This document shows, piece after piece, positions 1 to 8,913 of a stretch of DNA of 64,000 nt. The notes under the pieces were generated by a model. The model did not search any database and was not told the DNA's origin. It saw only the letters and a list, made by a program, of their open reading frames with translations. Source of the DNA: Candidatus Celerinatantimonas neptuna (GTDB lineage Bacteria > Pseudomonadota > Gammaproteobacteria > Enterobacterales > Celerinatantimonadaceae); assembly GCA_911810475.1 (NCBI GenBank), contig OU461276.1:2357501-2421500 (forward strand), written 5' to 3'. Made by a program: the position numbers and the translations under genes. The first letter of the stretch is position 1. Every line of letters starts with the position of its first letter.

Positions 1-440
<440 letters not shown>

Positions 441-536
441 TACAACACCTAAATGGGGTTACCTTAGATATAGGGACACTTGTTGTAGCTTATAGACGAG
501 ATATTCAGCTGGACCGGATTAAGAGCATTTATTTAC

Positions 537-654
537 GCTTGGTAGCGATAGCGTTGTGGACCCACCTGAAACCATGCCGAACTCAGACGTGAAACGCAAT
601 AGCGCCGATGATAGTGTGGGGTTTCCCCATGTGAAAGTAGGTCACTGCCAGGCA
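537..654 (+). rRNA. 5S ribosomal RNA
   Basis: The conserved 5S core CCACCTGA...CCATGCCGAACTCAGA is at about 560-587, followed by GTGAAACGC and AGCGCCGATG. The ends pair as the 5S helix I: GCTTGGTAGC near 537 with ACTGCCAGGC near 644. It lies about 100 bases after the 23S end and directly before a terminator, the normal order of a bacterial rRNA operon. No tRNA is seen between or after them. Confidence 0.95.
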
Positions 655-663
655 CCTTTTGAG

Positions 664-690
664 GGCCCCATCATTAGATGGGGCCTTTTT
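664..690 (+). terminator. Rho-independent terminator of the rRNA operon
   Basis: A perfect 9-bp stem, GGCCCCATC (664-672) with GATGGGGCC (677-685), has a 4-base loop and is followed by five T. It closes the rRNA operon. Confidence 0.93.
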
Positions 691-1014
691 GCGTTTATCA
701 ATCCCCATGGATAGCTTTGACCGGTGCTCATATCGTGATGGCAGTGGCCTGCCTTTCTTTTATCTTGCCTTATTACTCGCTCATCGATGATTGAATTGAG
801 GAGGCTACCCTGAGTTAACTTTCTGGGATGCTGGTTAAAAGGTTTGTTGTGAGCGTAATGTTGATTTGAGTGCTCAATTTAAGACATTCTTCAATTATCA
901 AAATACTTGTTAATAAACCTCAGATCTGCATAAGTGATGAGTTCGGCAAGCAAGTTCACCATAAAACTGACACCACTCCGATACTGTAACGGTCAACTTA
1001 AATTGGAGACAGTT
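691..1014. other. Intergenic stretch between rRNA operon and IS remnant
   Basis: I see no gene in these ~320 bases. The right part (about 965-1014) probably still belongs to the end of the older IS3-family remnant, because the transposase stop codon lies at 1015-1017 and an element normally extends some tens of bases past it. I could not fix the outer boundary of that remnant. Confidence 0.5.
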
Positions 1015-1332
1015 TTAGGCAGCTTTTCTTAATTTCATCTCGTATTGAGCTGGTGAAATATTTCCCAGCTTATAGTGTTTTCGTTTCTGATTATAAAATG
1101 GTTCTATATAGTCAATAATATCTGCCATTGCCTGAGAACGTGTTTCATAGCGCCGATAGTTAATTCGTTCTGACTTTAAGCTTCTAAAGAACCGTTCTGT
1201 TACGGCATTATCTAAGCAATTCCCTCGTTGACTCATACTGGACTCAATACCATTTTCCTGCAAAGTCCTTTGGAAGTAGTCACTGGTATACTGGCAGCCC
1301 TGATCAGAGTGAAAGATAATATTACCTTTGGT
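1015..1332 (-). pseudogene. IS3-family transposase OrfB, C-terminal remnant (interrupted)
   Basis: The minus strand encodes the end of an rve/DDE transposase. It contains FHSDQGCQYTS (second catalytic Asp region), then SQRGNCLDNAVTERFF, which carries the catalytic Glu region as in IS3 OrfB, and ends KLRKAA. The frame reads without a break from the stop at 1015 up to 1332, where a second IS (1333-2558) is inserted. It resumes in the same frame at 2559-2605. The N-terminal half with the first catalytic Asp is missing, so this is a dead fragment of an older element. Confidence 0.88.
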
Positions 1333-1395
1333 TGAATCGCCACTGATTTCCTAGACACCTTTTAGTTAGATAAACTAGCTAAAAAAGAGGTGTGC

Positions 1396-1674
1396 ATGAG
1401 CCATAAACGTTACCCCGAACAATTCAAAATCGAAGCAGTAAAACAAGTCACTGTAGCCGGTCATTCTGTTGCTGAGGTTGCTCAGCGCTTAGGTACTACC
1501 ACACATAGTCTTTATGCTTGGATTAAGCGCTATGGTCCTGATTCTGAGGAACACCTTCAGCAGTCTGCTGAGTCCGCTGAAATTCGACGACTACAAAAAG
1601 AGCTTAAGCGCGTTACTGAAGAACGTGACCTGTTAAAAAAAGCCGCGGCGTACTTCGCAAGCCACCCCGAGTAA
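1396..1674 (+). CDS. IS3-family transposase OrfA
   Basis: This is the 92-residue DNA-binding subunit of the IS. An N-terminal helix-turn-helix (RYPEQFKIEAVKQV, then SVAEVAQRLGTT...LYAWIKRY) is followed by a leucine-zipper-like coiled coil (EIRRLQKELKRVTEERDLLKKAAAYF is the region, at about residues 63-88). I prefer the ATG at 1396 because AAAGAGG lies 5 bases upstream; a GTG at 1390 is also in frame. An A7 run at 1635-1641 near the 3' end is the expected site for -1 frameshifting into orfB, and the -1 frame indeed continues as OrfB. Confidence 0.88.
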   Translation: MSHKRYPEQFKIEAVKQVTVAGHSVAEVAQRLGTTTHSLYAWIKRYGPDSEEHLQQSAESAEIRRLQKELKRVTEERDLLKKAAAYFASHPE

Positions 1675-2548
1675 GGTACACCTTTATCCAAGAGCATCAC
1701 CACAGCCACTCTGTGAGACAACTGTGTCAGCTGTTTGATGTTCACCCAAGCGGGTCGCGTGGAGAAGCTGCGCCAAGTCGAAGCGACAACGGGATAATGA
1801 ACGACTGACAGGCCAACTGAAACAGTGTTGGCTTGAGTCTGGTGGGGTCTATGGATACCGCAAACTCCATCGAGATCTGCGTGATCTTGGCGAGCAATGC
1901 AGTATTAATCGAGTACATCGCCTGATGCGGCAAGCAGGACTGCGAGCACAAGTTGGCTATCGCAAGCCTAGAGCTCGTAGTGGTGAACAGCACGTTGTAA
2001 CGCCAAATCGTTTAGAACGGCAATTTGATCCACTAGCGCCCAACAAAGCTTGGGTGACGGATATTACGTACATCAAAACGCATGAAGGTTGGCTCTATCT
2101 TGGTGCGGTAATGGATTTGTTTTCACGTCGCATTATTGGTTGGTCAATGGGCAGCCGTATCACCAAAGAGCTTGCGTTAGATGCTTTATTAATGGCTGTA
2201 TGGCGTCGTAAACCTGATGGCAAAGTGCTGGTTCATTCAGATCAAGGAAGCCAGTACACGAGCCATGATTGGAGTGAATTTCTAAGTGCTCATGGTTTGG
2301 AAGGTAGCATGAGTCGTCGAGGAAACTGCCATGATAACGCAGTTGCCGAGAGTTTCTTTCAACTGCTGAAACGTGAAAGAATTAAGCGAAAAATCTATGC
2401 GACGAGGGACGATGCAAAGATGGATGTGTTTAATTATATTGAGATGTTTTACAACTCGAAACGACAGCATAGTTCCAATGATGGGCTATCACCGTTAGAG
2501 TATGAACGTCAGTATTTTAATGAGGCTAAAAGTCGTCTAGTGAAGTAG
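1641..2548 (+). pseudogene. IS3-family transposase OrfB with internal frameshift
   Basis: This is the rve-type integrase subunit. The first ~37 codons run in the frame reached by -1 slippage at 1635-1641 (GVLRKPPRVRYTFIQEH then VRQLCQLFDVHPSG). Then the frame changes at about 1754. The rest (KRQRDNERLTGQL, VYGYRKLH, WVTDITYI, HSDQGSQYTS, GNCHDNAVAESFF) is in another frame to the stop at 2546-2548. Family members have a Tyr-Tyr-Ala-Trp stretch here, and the DNA fits loss of four bases inside it. The DDE residues are all present downstream, so only the fusion is broken. A sequencing error is possible but a 4-base one is unlikely. Confidence 0.85.
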
Positions 2549-2558
2549 TGGCGATTCA

Positions 2559-2605
2559 GGTTTTTCTTTTCTGTGTGGCTAAACGTAAAGCTCGTGCTGA
2601 ACAGG
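2559..2605 (-). pseudogene. Upstream piece of the interrupted IS3 transposase remnant
   Basis: Reading the minus strand across the insertion (one GGT copy removed), codons for about 15 residues (ARALRLATQKRKTKG) join in frame to the NIIFHSDQG motif of the remnant at 1015-1332. The match to transposases fades beyond about 2605. The left part of the old gene was therefore already gone, or has diverged too far to see. Confidence 0.6.
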
Positions 2606-2686
2606 TTGATTGAATATAAATTTCTATAAAGGCTGTTTATATATGGCTGAAAAGATAAATGTGTAAATTAATTTCTGGTATTGCTA

Positions 2687-2713
2687 GTCGCCAGAGATTT
2701 TCTATCTGGCGAC
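2687..2713 (-). terminator. Hairpin downstream of yacG
   Basis: A perfect 9-bp stem, GTCGCCAGA (2687-2695) with TCTGGCGAC (2705-2713), lies just past the yacG stop on the minus strand. There is no clear T run, so it may be a weak terminator or an mRNA-end stabiliser. Confidence 0.45.
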
Positions 2714-2719
2714 AAAGCA

Positions 2720-2914
2720 TTAGAACTCCCAGCTATCAGGTTTATCTTCATCTTCTGCGATAGATTGTCCGGGAATTGCTTTTTCTTCATTTGCCCATTC
2801 ACCTAAATCGATGAGTTTGCAGCGTTCGCTACAAAAAGGTCGCCAAGGATTATTGGGTGAGTATTCTGTTTTTTTGTGACAAATGGGGCAAACGACCATG
2901 GTTATTTTATTCAT
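2720..2914 (-). CDS. yacG: DNA gyrase inhibitor YacG
   Basis: This small zinc-finger protein of 64 residues in E. coli binds GyrB and inhibits gyrase. The sequence shows the four zinc ligands as CPICHK near the N-terminus and FCSERC about 15 residues later. The typical [13 protein letters not shown] follows, and the tail ends in an acidic DSWEF. The start is the ATG at 2914, whose bases overlap the TGA of zapD (ATGA), so the two are translationally coupled. An upstream in-frame start would add six residues and is less likely. The order zapD-yacG beside coaE is the usual one in this class. Confidence 0.93.
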   Translation of the reverse strand: MNKITMVVCPICHKKTEYSPNNPWRPFCSERCKLIDLGEWANEEKAIPGQSIAEDEDKPDSWEF

Positions 2915-3657
2915 TGTAGACTCCGACAACATGATAATGAAAAATGCAGGTCCCCCTGAAGTGCGCCATCCAGTGTCATAAATTTAATCGCAAAGCGATT
3001 TTTGTGACCACTGATTGCTGGGTAACATGCTGTTTCTTCATCTATTTTAAGGCGCAACATGGAACATTTTTCACGTTGCCCCTGATAAAATCCATTGAGC
3101 GCAACGACTCGTTCTTCACTTGTTTGCTCTCTTAGCATATTCAGTAAAAATTTCATGGCTGTAGCAACTTCTGTGAAAGGTTTTAACCAGCGCTCAAGGT
3201 CTGATTGTTTAACCTGCTGTGGCTGATGTTGCCAATAATATAATTGTGGCAAATCGAAACTACATGCTCCTCCTGGGAGCGTTAAGCGTTGACGCAATGT
3301 ATTGAGCAACCGATCTTCTTTAATGAGGTTGGCAAGCTTTGGTTGTTTATTAATCCGGGTGATTAATTGATCTGTTTGTTCTAAAACCTCTTGAACTTTA
3401 CTGGTATCCGTTTGAGGAAGTTGTGCCCATTGGCGGAGTTGCTGTCGTTGTTTATCAAGGTCTTTTAAAAGATCGGTACGCCATTCGCTTCGATCTAAGA
3501 CTTCATTTAAATCATACAACGTTCTAAAAAAACATTGGAGTTCGCAACTGTTACGCATTGGAACAGATTGTTCCAGTGTGTCAAATAGGTTCTCGACTCG
3601 CAAATAAGTGCGAACTTTTTCATTTAATGGATGCTCAAAAATTAATTCGTTTTGCAC
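2911..3657 (-). CDS. zapD: Cell division protein ZapD
   Basis: ZapD is a cytoplasmic FtsZ-associated protein that cross-links and bundles FtsZ filaments at the Z-ring. The 248-residue length matches E. coli ZapD (247). The protein begins with the family signature [16 protein letters not shown] and contains the second conserved block [16 protein letters not shown] near residues 127-142. The first half is rich in helix-forming residues and the C-terminal part is a beta domain (GDLHFSL). It sits between coaE and yacG and overlaps yacG by four bases. Confidence 0.94.
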   Translation of the reverse strand: MQNELIFEHPLNEKVRTYLRVENLFDTLEQSVPMRNSCELQCFFRTLYDLNEVLDRSEWRTDLLKDLDKQRQQLRQWAQLPQTDTSKVQEVLEQTDQLITRINKQPKLANLIKEDRLLNTLRQRLTLPGGACSFDLPQLYYWQHQPQQVKQSDLERWLKPFTEVATAMKFLLNMLREQTSEERVVALNGFYQGQREKCSMLRLKIDEETACYPAISGHKNRFAIKFMTLDGALQGDLHFSLSCCRSLQ

Positions 3658-3704
3658 AGTATCCGCTCTGGCTTGTTCACCCTATGTTATCAATATAGGT
3701 TAGT

Positions 3705-4322
3705 TTATAGGGTGTTCTGAGAACTGTCATGGTCTTTGGCCAGTTGCAGATATTTTTTATGAAATAAAAATGCATCGGATTGCAAAGATTTAAGAGAATG
3801 AGAGTTGACTATAACATCATCGGCAATTGCCAATCGTTGTTCCCGGGTTGCCTGGCTTGAGATAATTGCTTTAGCTTGATCAGCGGAAACCTTGTCTCGT
3901 ATACAAACTCTTTTTAGTTGATCCTCTGGGGAAATATCGACAACTAGTACGCGATCCGCTAATTTATGTAAACCATTTTCAACCAATAATGGAACAATTA
4001 ATAATGTATATGGTGATTTTGAAGTCGCTAATTGCACCATGATTTCATGGCGAATGCGTGGGTGAAGGCATGTTTCGAGCCACTTTCGTTGTTTTGATGA
4101 TTTAAATATCTGTTCACGGAGTTTGCGACGGTTTAATGTTCCATCGGGAAAAATGATGTCATCTCCAAAGTGAGATTTAATTTCTTCTAATGCGGGTTTG
4201 CCAGGTTCAACGACATGACGTGCTATAACATCTGCATCAATGCAGTCTATCCCTTGATCTGCAAATATATTTGCAACAGTTGTTTTACCGCTGGCTATTC
4301 CGCCGGTTAGAGCGACAATCAT
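3705..4322 (-). CDS. coaE: Dephospho-CoA kinase
   Basis: This enzyme phosphorylates the 3'-hydroxyl of dephospho-CoA with ATP, the last step of coenzyme A synthesis. The Walker A loop GGIASGKT is at residues 7-14. The conserved DADVIARHVVEPGKPAL and the lid region with LLVENGLHKLADRVLVVD follow in order. The length, 205 residues, is normal. It stands between pilD and zapD, the standard pilBCD-coaE-zapD-yacG cluster of gammaproteobacteria. Confidence 0.95.
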   Translation of the reverse strand: MIVALTGGIASGKTTVANIFADQGIDCIDADVIARHVVEPGKPALEEIKSHFGDDIIFPDGTLNRRKLREQIFKSSKQRKWLETCLHPRIRHEIMVQLATSKSPYTLLIVPLLVENGLHKLADRVLVVDISPEDQLKRVCIRDKVSADQAKAIISSQATREQRLAIADDVIVNSHSLKSLQSDAFLFHKKYLQLAKDHDSSQNTL

Positions 4323-4420
4323 AATTGTCCTCCTGAAATTACTTATAAATTCATTAGATTGATACTTTATGCCTAATTGTATTTAAACAAAGGCCCGCTT
4401 ATCCATCAGGTACGGTTATT

Positions 4421-5308
4421 TTAGTAAACGGCTCCTAATAATAATCCGTACCAGTGAGTGATCGTATTACCTGCCAGAAGATAAATAGATGCACCGATAG
4501 CCAGAAATGGCCCGAAAGGTAATGGTGTATGCCGATTAGAATGTTTTTTAATGAGCAAAACAATACCAAATAAAGCACCAAGTATTGAACTCAATAGTAG
4601 CGTCATCGGGAGAGCCTGCCAGCCAAACCAGGCGCCGATTGCTGCCAATAGTTTAAAATCACCATATCCCATCCCTTCTTTGTGGGTTAACAGCTTAAAT
4701 CCCCAATAAAGTAACCATAAAAAAACATAACCGATGGCTGCTCCCCAAACGGCTTGACTAAGTGGAACAAACGTCTGTTGTGTGTTGATTAATAGACCTA
4801 GCCATAACAAAGGTAAGGTGAGTTGGTCGGGTAATAGCATTGTTTTAAGATCGATAACGGCTAAGGCCAGGAGTGCCAAAGTAAAAATACAGGCTAAAAA
4901 CCATTGTTCACTAAGACCAAAATGGTTAAAGCAGCTAAAGATCAGTACTGGCGATAATAATTCGACAAAGAGATAGCGCCAGCCTATAGGGGCTTTGCAG
5001 TGATGGCAGTGCCCGCGAAGAACCAACCAGCTGATAACGGGAATATTGTGCCAAAAAGGAATCGTTGTGTGACAGTGGGGGCATTGCGAGCGTGGTAGCC
5101 AGAGGTTAAAGACGCCTTCTGGCAGAGGCGCTTGTTGAGAGAGCTCCTCTAAAAATTGCTGGCTATCTTCGCGCCATTGGCGCTTTAGAATTAAAGGAAG
5201 CCGGTAAATGAGCATATTTAGGAATGATCCTATAATGAGTGCTAATATCAAGGTAAAAGTGATGAAGGTAATTGGCGAATATTGCCAAACCATTGAGAGT
5301 GTATTCAT
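4421..5308 (-). CDS. pilD: Type IV prepilin peptidase/N-methylase PilD
   Basis: PilD is an inner-membrane aspartyl protease that cuts the leader from type IV prepilins (here PilA) and methylates the new N-terminus. It usually also processes type II secretion pseudopilins. The cytoplasmic zinc loop has cysteines at 76, 79, 101 and 104 (CPHC and CHHC). The two catalytic aspartates fit D153 (VIDLKTMLLPD) and D217 (GMGYGDFKLL). Several membrane helices fill the rest. The length of 295 is typical. It follows pilC by a short gap. Confidence 0.95.
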   Translation of the reverse strand: MNTLSMVWQYSPITFITFTLILALIIGSFLNMLIYRLPLILKRQWREDSQQFLEELSQQAPLPEGVFNLWLPRSQCPHCHTTIPFWHNIPVISWLVLRGHCHHCKAPIGWRYLFVELLSPVLIFSCFNHFGLSEQWFLACIFTLALLALAVIDLKTMLLPDQLTLPLLWLGLLINTQQTFVPLSQAVWGAAIGYVFLWLLYWGFKLLTHKEGMGYGDFKLLAAIGAWFGWQALPMTLLLSSILGALFGIVLLIKKHSNRHTPLPFGPFLAIGASIYLLAGNTITHWYGLLLGAVY

Positions 5309-5325
5309 CAGGGATCCTGTGGCTT

Positions 5326-6540
5326 TTAGTGAATAACCCGACCAAGGTCGAAAATGGGTAGATATATTGCAACGACGATGACCCCTATGACAAGACCAAC
5401 GACGGCCATGACCAATGGCTCAATAAGATTTACCAGGACTTCGGTCGTAGCCATTAGTTCTTCGTGACCTAGTTCAGTTATTTTAACCAGCATTTTATCA
5501 AGTGTCCCGCTTTCTTCGCCAATCATCAGTAATTGCAGGTGATCTCTGGTGAGCAGTTGCATTTGACTGGCTGCAGCGTAAAAACTATCTCCCTCATGAA
5601 TTAGTTTCATTGTTTCTTTTAGTTTTGTCTGAAACAGGCCATTGTTGCTAGCTTCATATGCACAGTTCAATCCCTGCATAATGGGCAATCCACTCGTGTA
5701 GGTTGTCATTAAAATTGAATTGATTCTTTGCTGTTGGCTTTGCAATAAAATTTTACCGAGCATCGGTATTTCAAAAATAACTTTTTCTTGTATGTGACGT
5801 AAATTTGGCCAACGACGTTGAGCAACATAGATAGTGAATGCGCTTATACTTACAGTAACTAATATATAAGGCAATAGAATTTGAAGGTGCTGGCTTACAT
5901 CTAAGATCCATTGTGTGTAGGCTGGAATAGGAGTGTGTAATTCATTAAATAAACTGGTGAATTTTGGAATGATAAAATGGAGCATAAATATGAGCGTAAG
6001 GCTCGTCATAATAATGACGATGGTCGGATAACTCAATGAATTAATGAGTTTTCGTCGTAGACTGAGTTGTCTTTTAAGGTGTTCAGACAGATAGATGAAT
6101 ATTTCAGGTAATTTTCCTGATCGCTCACCTGTTTTGATGAGCTGACTATAGAGTATCGGGAACTGTTTTGATTGTTCAAGTGCTGTAGAAAATGCTTTGC
6201 CTTCTTCAATCATGCTGATCAGTTGTTGGATGAGTGTCTTTAAATTTTTTTGATGGTAGCGTTGGTGAAGTATATTGAGTGTTTGATGAAGTGACATCCC
6301 TGCATTGAGTGACGTAGCTAGTTGTTCCACAAACATATAGCGTTGTGTCAGTGTCAGAGGTCGACGAAGCCATTTTGTGAGCCAACAAGGTAGCCTGCGG
6401 GCTTTAATTAAACTGATTTGCTCAGAGATCAGCTGTTGCTGTAGATGATGTTCAGAAGGTGCAAGATAGCGACCTTTACGTAGTTTGCCGTATTGATCAA
6501 CGCCTTTCCAATAATAAAAACAGTTAATTAATGTATTCAT
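5326..6540 (-). CDS. pilC: Type IV pilus inner-membrane platform protein PilC
   Basis: PilC is the polytopic platform protein on which PilB acts during pilus assembly. It has two T2SF domains, the first around residues 60-190 and the second around 260-395. Membrane segments are visible near 165-190, 215-240 and 365-395, the last ending IYLPIFDLGRVI. The motifs GERSGKLPEIF and GEESGTLDKML, one per domain, are characteristic. The 404-residue length is normal. The start overlaps the end of pilB by 17 bases, which points to one transcript. Confidence 0.95.
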   Translation of the reverse strand: MNTLINCFYYWKGVDQYGKLRKGRYLAPSEHHLQQQLISEQISLIKARRLPCWLTKWLRRPLTLTQRYMFVEQLATSLNAGMSLHQTLNILHQRYHQKNLKTLIQQLISMIEEGKAFSTALEQSKQFPILYSQLIKTGERSGKLPEIFIYLSEHLKRQLSLRRKLINSLSYPTIVIIMTSLTLIFMLHFIIPKFTSLFNELHTPIPAYTQWILDVSQHLQILLPYILVTVSISAFTIYVAQRRWPNLRHIQEKVIFEIPMLGKILLQSQQQRINSILMTTYTSGLPIMQGLNCAYEASNNGLFQTKLKETMKLIHEGDSFYAAASQMQLLTRDHLQLLMIGEESGTLDKMLVKITELGHEELMATTEVLVNLIEPLVMAVVGLVIGVIVVAIYLPIFDLGRVIH

Positions 6541-8116
6541 AGCCGAGTACTCTTGCTATTTCATCTTTGCTGGTGATGCCATTACGGATTAGATAGCTGG
6601 CATGTTCTTTAAAATTACAATGGCTGTGTTGTGTGATTTCATTCTGGAGATGAATGTTTGACTGGGTCTCAATGAGTTTCCCAATGGTGTTGGTGATGGG
6701 GAGTAATTCAAAAATGCCAATACGTCCTTTAAAACCGTTATGGCAGTGTGAGCATCCTATAGGTAAATAATATGGCTCTGAAGAAGATGAGTTTAGCTGA
6801 CGACATTTAGGACAGAGCTTTCTCACTAAGCGTTGAGCGACAATTAATTGGACTGATTCACTAATTTGGTAAGGTGTAATACCCAGTTGATTCAGCCTGG
6901 TTAATGTTTTTAAAGCATTATTGGTATGTAGAGTCGTTAATACCAGATGACCTGTCAGGGAGGCGTGAAAAGCCATATTTAATGTTTCACTATCACGGAT
7001 TTCTCCAACCATGATTACATCAGGATCCTGACGGAGAAAAGCCCGGAGCAGGCAGGCGAACGTTAATCCGGCTGGTGGATTAACAGCTACTTGATTGATA
7101 CCAGAGAGGCTGATTTCAACAGGATCTTCGGCTGTTGAAATATTCAGCGTCGGATGATTAATTTGATCTAATGCTGCATATAGTGTGCGGGTTTTCCCTG
7201 CTCCTGTAGGGCCTGTAACGATAATCATGCCCTGAGGCTGAGATAATGCCCGATGTAGTATCGCAAGTTGTTTTTCAGTAAATCCTAACTGCGCTAAAGT
7301 TGGTGAATGTCGGTGTGTTCCTAAAAATCTTAAGACGATTTTTTCACCGTAGATTGTGGGCAAGGTGCTAATACGAATATCTGCATGAATCAGTCTGTCG
7401 GGAGAGAGAGACAGTTGTCCATCTTGAGGGATCCGTTTTTGCGCAATATCCAGATTGGCATTCATTTTTAACCATGAGCTAATTCTCGGTGCTTGAGATA
7501 GCGGGAGTGTCAAATAATGCTGTAGTAATCCATCAAAGCGTGCTCTTAGACGGTATTCCTGTTCCATGGGTTCGAAATGGAGGTCAGAGGCCCCGTCAGT
7601 CCATGCTTTGTCGATAATTTGGTAAATCTGCTTACTTAGTGACAGGTGAGTTTCGTCGTGTCGTGACAGTTGAGCATGAGAAGCTGGGATGGATTGTGCT
7701 ATTTTATCGAGTTGTTGTTTGAGCCAGAGTGGGTGGAGGATCTGTAATTCAACATCTTGCTGGCATAGTTCGCGAAATTCATCAATTAGCAAATCATCTG
7801 TTGGATCGATGACACCTATCTGGATAACGCCGGCATAGCAGCTGGTAACAATGACTTGTCGATCGAGCAGGTGATCAAGTTGTAATTTTGCAGGGAGATT
7901 AGAGTCATCGTGGGGTTGTGTCAATGGCGGCTTTGCAGCCAGTTGTTGTGCGTATAGACTTACTTCATCGGCATCAAGCTGTTTTTGGGCGATTAACTGC
8001 AGAAGCCAGCGTTGCGGGCGGTGAGGATATTGGGCTTTGATATTCTCCAGTGCAGGCAGAGCTTGTGGGTAGTGTTTACACAGTCGTTCAGCTAGATGAG
8101 TTGTTGCTTCCATCAT
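6524..8116 (-). CDS. pilB: Type IV pilus assembly ATPase PilB
   Basis: PilB is the hexameric cytoplasmic GspE-family ATPase that powers pilus extension. An N-terminal MshEN-like domain precedes the ATPase. Walker A (GPTGAGKT) is around residue 301-309, Walker B lies in DPDVIMVGEIRD, and the Asp and His boxes are present (DLHFEP; HASLTGHLVLTTLHTN). Two CxxC pairs, CPKC and CSHC, form the late zinc site. I choose the ATG at 8116, which overlaps the pilA stop as TAATG; a second ATG at 8113 and an upstream TTG at 8140 are alternatives. Confidence 0.94.
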   Translation of the reverse strand: MMEATTHLAERLCKHYPQALPALENIKAQYPHRPQRWLLQLIAQKQLDADEVSLYAQQLAAKPPLTQPHDDSNLPAKLQLDHLLDRQVIVTSCYAGVIQIGVIDPTDDLLIDEFRELCQQDVELQILHPLWLKQQLDKIAQSIPASHAQLSRHDETHLSLSKQIYQIIDKAWTDGASDLHFEPMEQEYRLRARFDGLLQHYLTLPLSQAPRISSWLKMNANLDIAQKRIPQDGQLSLSPDRLIHADIRISTLPTIYGEKIVLRFLGTHRHSPTLAQLGFTEKQLAILHRALSQPQGMIIVTGPTGAGKTRTLYAALDQINHPTLNISTAEDPVEISLSGINQVAVNPPAGLTFACLLRAFLRQDPDVIMVGEIRDSETLNMAFHASLTGHLVLTTLHTNNALKTLTRLNQLGITPYQISESVQLIVAQRLVRKLCPKCRQLNSSSSEPYYLPIGCSHCHNGFKGRIGIFELLPITNTIGKLIETQSNIHLQNEITQHSHCNFKEHASYLIRNGITSKDEIARVLGYEYIN

Positions 8117-8601
8117 TAGCACCAACCTTGATTGATACAACGGCCATGGGCTGTCCAGGTGAGGGTTCCTTGTTGGCTTAAAACACCGTTAAGATGATAA
8201 TCGATATTATTGTTATCTTGATCTTTAAGATGGCTGGCGACAACGATAATGGAGTATCCCTGTGAAGCTGAACTACTGTTTGAGTCACTTAATGCTTTAA
8301 CAGTGAGTGACTTGATATTTGTGTTGTGGGTATGGCCAGATGTTATTGTGTAGGGCGATGTTGCTTGAATACAAGGATCATTTTCTTGTGATTCACCGAG
8401 GGAATCAGGAGAATGGGTCTGTACGCAGATTTCCAGTGCTGCTTTAACAGGTGCTGCTGCTTCAATGATTTCAGAGAATTTAGCCCGGTTGATGTAGTTG
8501 GTATATATCGGCATCGCAATAGCCGCCAAAGTTGCAACGATAGCCATACTCACCATTAATTCAATTAAGGTAAATCCGAAATTAAGCAAAGTCCGTTTCA
8601 T
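8116..8601 (-). CDS. pilA: Type IV major pilin-like protein PilA
   Basis: This is a prepilin with a short basic leader MKRTLLNFG and the processing site before FTLIELMV. Cleavage by PilD would leave an N-terminal Phe and the hydrophobic helix (residues 10-35, including the conserved Glu at mature position 5). The globular part holds a cysteine pair near residues 59 and 77, and a C-terminal pair at C156 and C161 (GRCINQGWC) that could close the D-loop. The start at 8601 is chosen because the leader is then nine residues. It is first in the pilA-B-C-D order. Confidence 0.92.
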   Translation of the reverse strand: MKRTLLNFGFTLIELMVSMAIVATLAAIAMPIYTNYINRAKFSEIIEAAAPVKAALEICVQTHSPDSLGESQENDPCIQATSPYTITSGHTHNTNIKSLTVKALSDSNSSSASQGYSIIVVASHLKDQDNNNIDYHLNGVLSQQGTLTWTAHGRCINQGWC

Positions 8602-8913
8602 TTTTCTTTCAATTAATAATAAAATTATCAATAATGTAACGGATTATAATTTCAAAGCCAAGCGGAACATGGAATATTGTATAAAACGTTATTCTGTGCG
8701 ACTGAATGGGGGACGAAAGAGCTGGCTGTAATAACACAAGATACATTTCAATGGGTTTGTGGTTAGTTTGCTGTTCATTTATTCATATTACCTTCGAACC
8801 TGATTTGTGAAGAGAGCTACACGTTACAGGTCTTTTCTTGTCTAAATAAACAGCAAAAGTTGCAAAAATCACCACCAAAGATCAACAGCCTTTAAAGATA
8901 AGGAATCCTACGT

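Larger units (their letters stand above)
1333..2558 (+). mobile_element. IS3-family insertion sequence (about 1226 bp)
   Basis: The ends are inverted repeats: TGAATCGCCACT at 1333-1344 and AGTGGCGATTCA at 2547-2558. Further imperfect matches inside extend past CTAGAC. The element is flanked by GGT on both sides (1330-1332 and 2559-2561), a 3-bp target duplication typical of IS3. Inside are orfA, an A7 slippery run and orfB. It landed in an older IS3-family transposase gene. OrfB has lost its frame, so this copy probably cannot move by itself. Confidence 0.93.
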
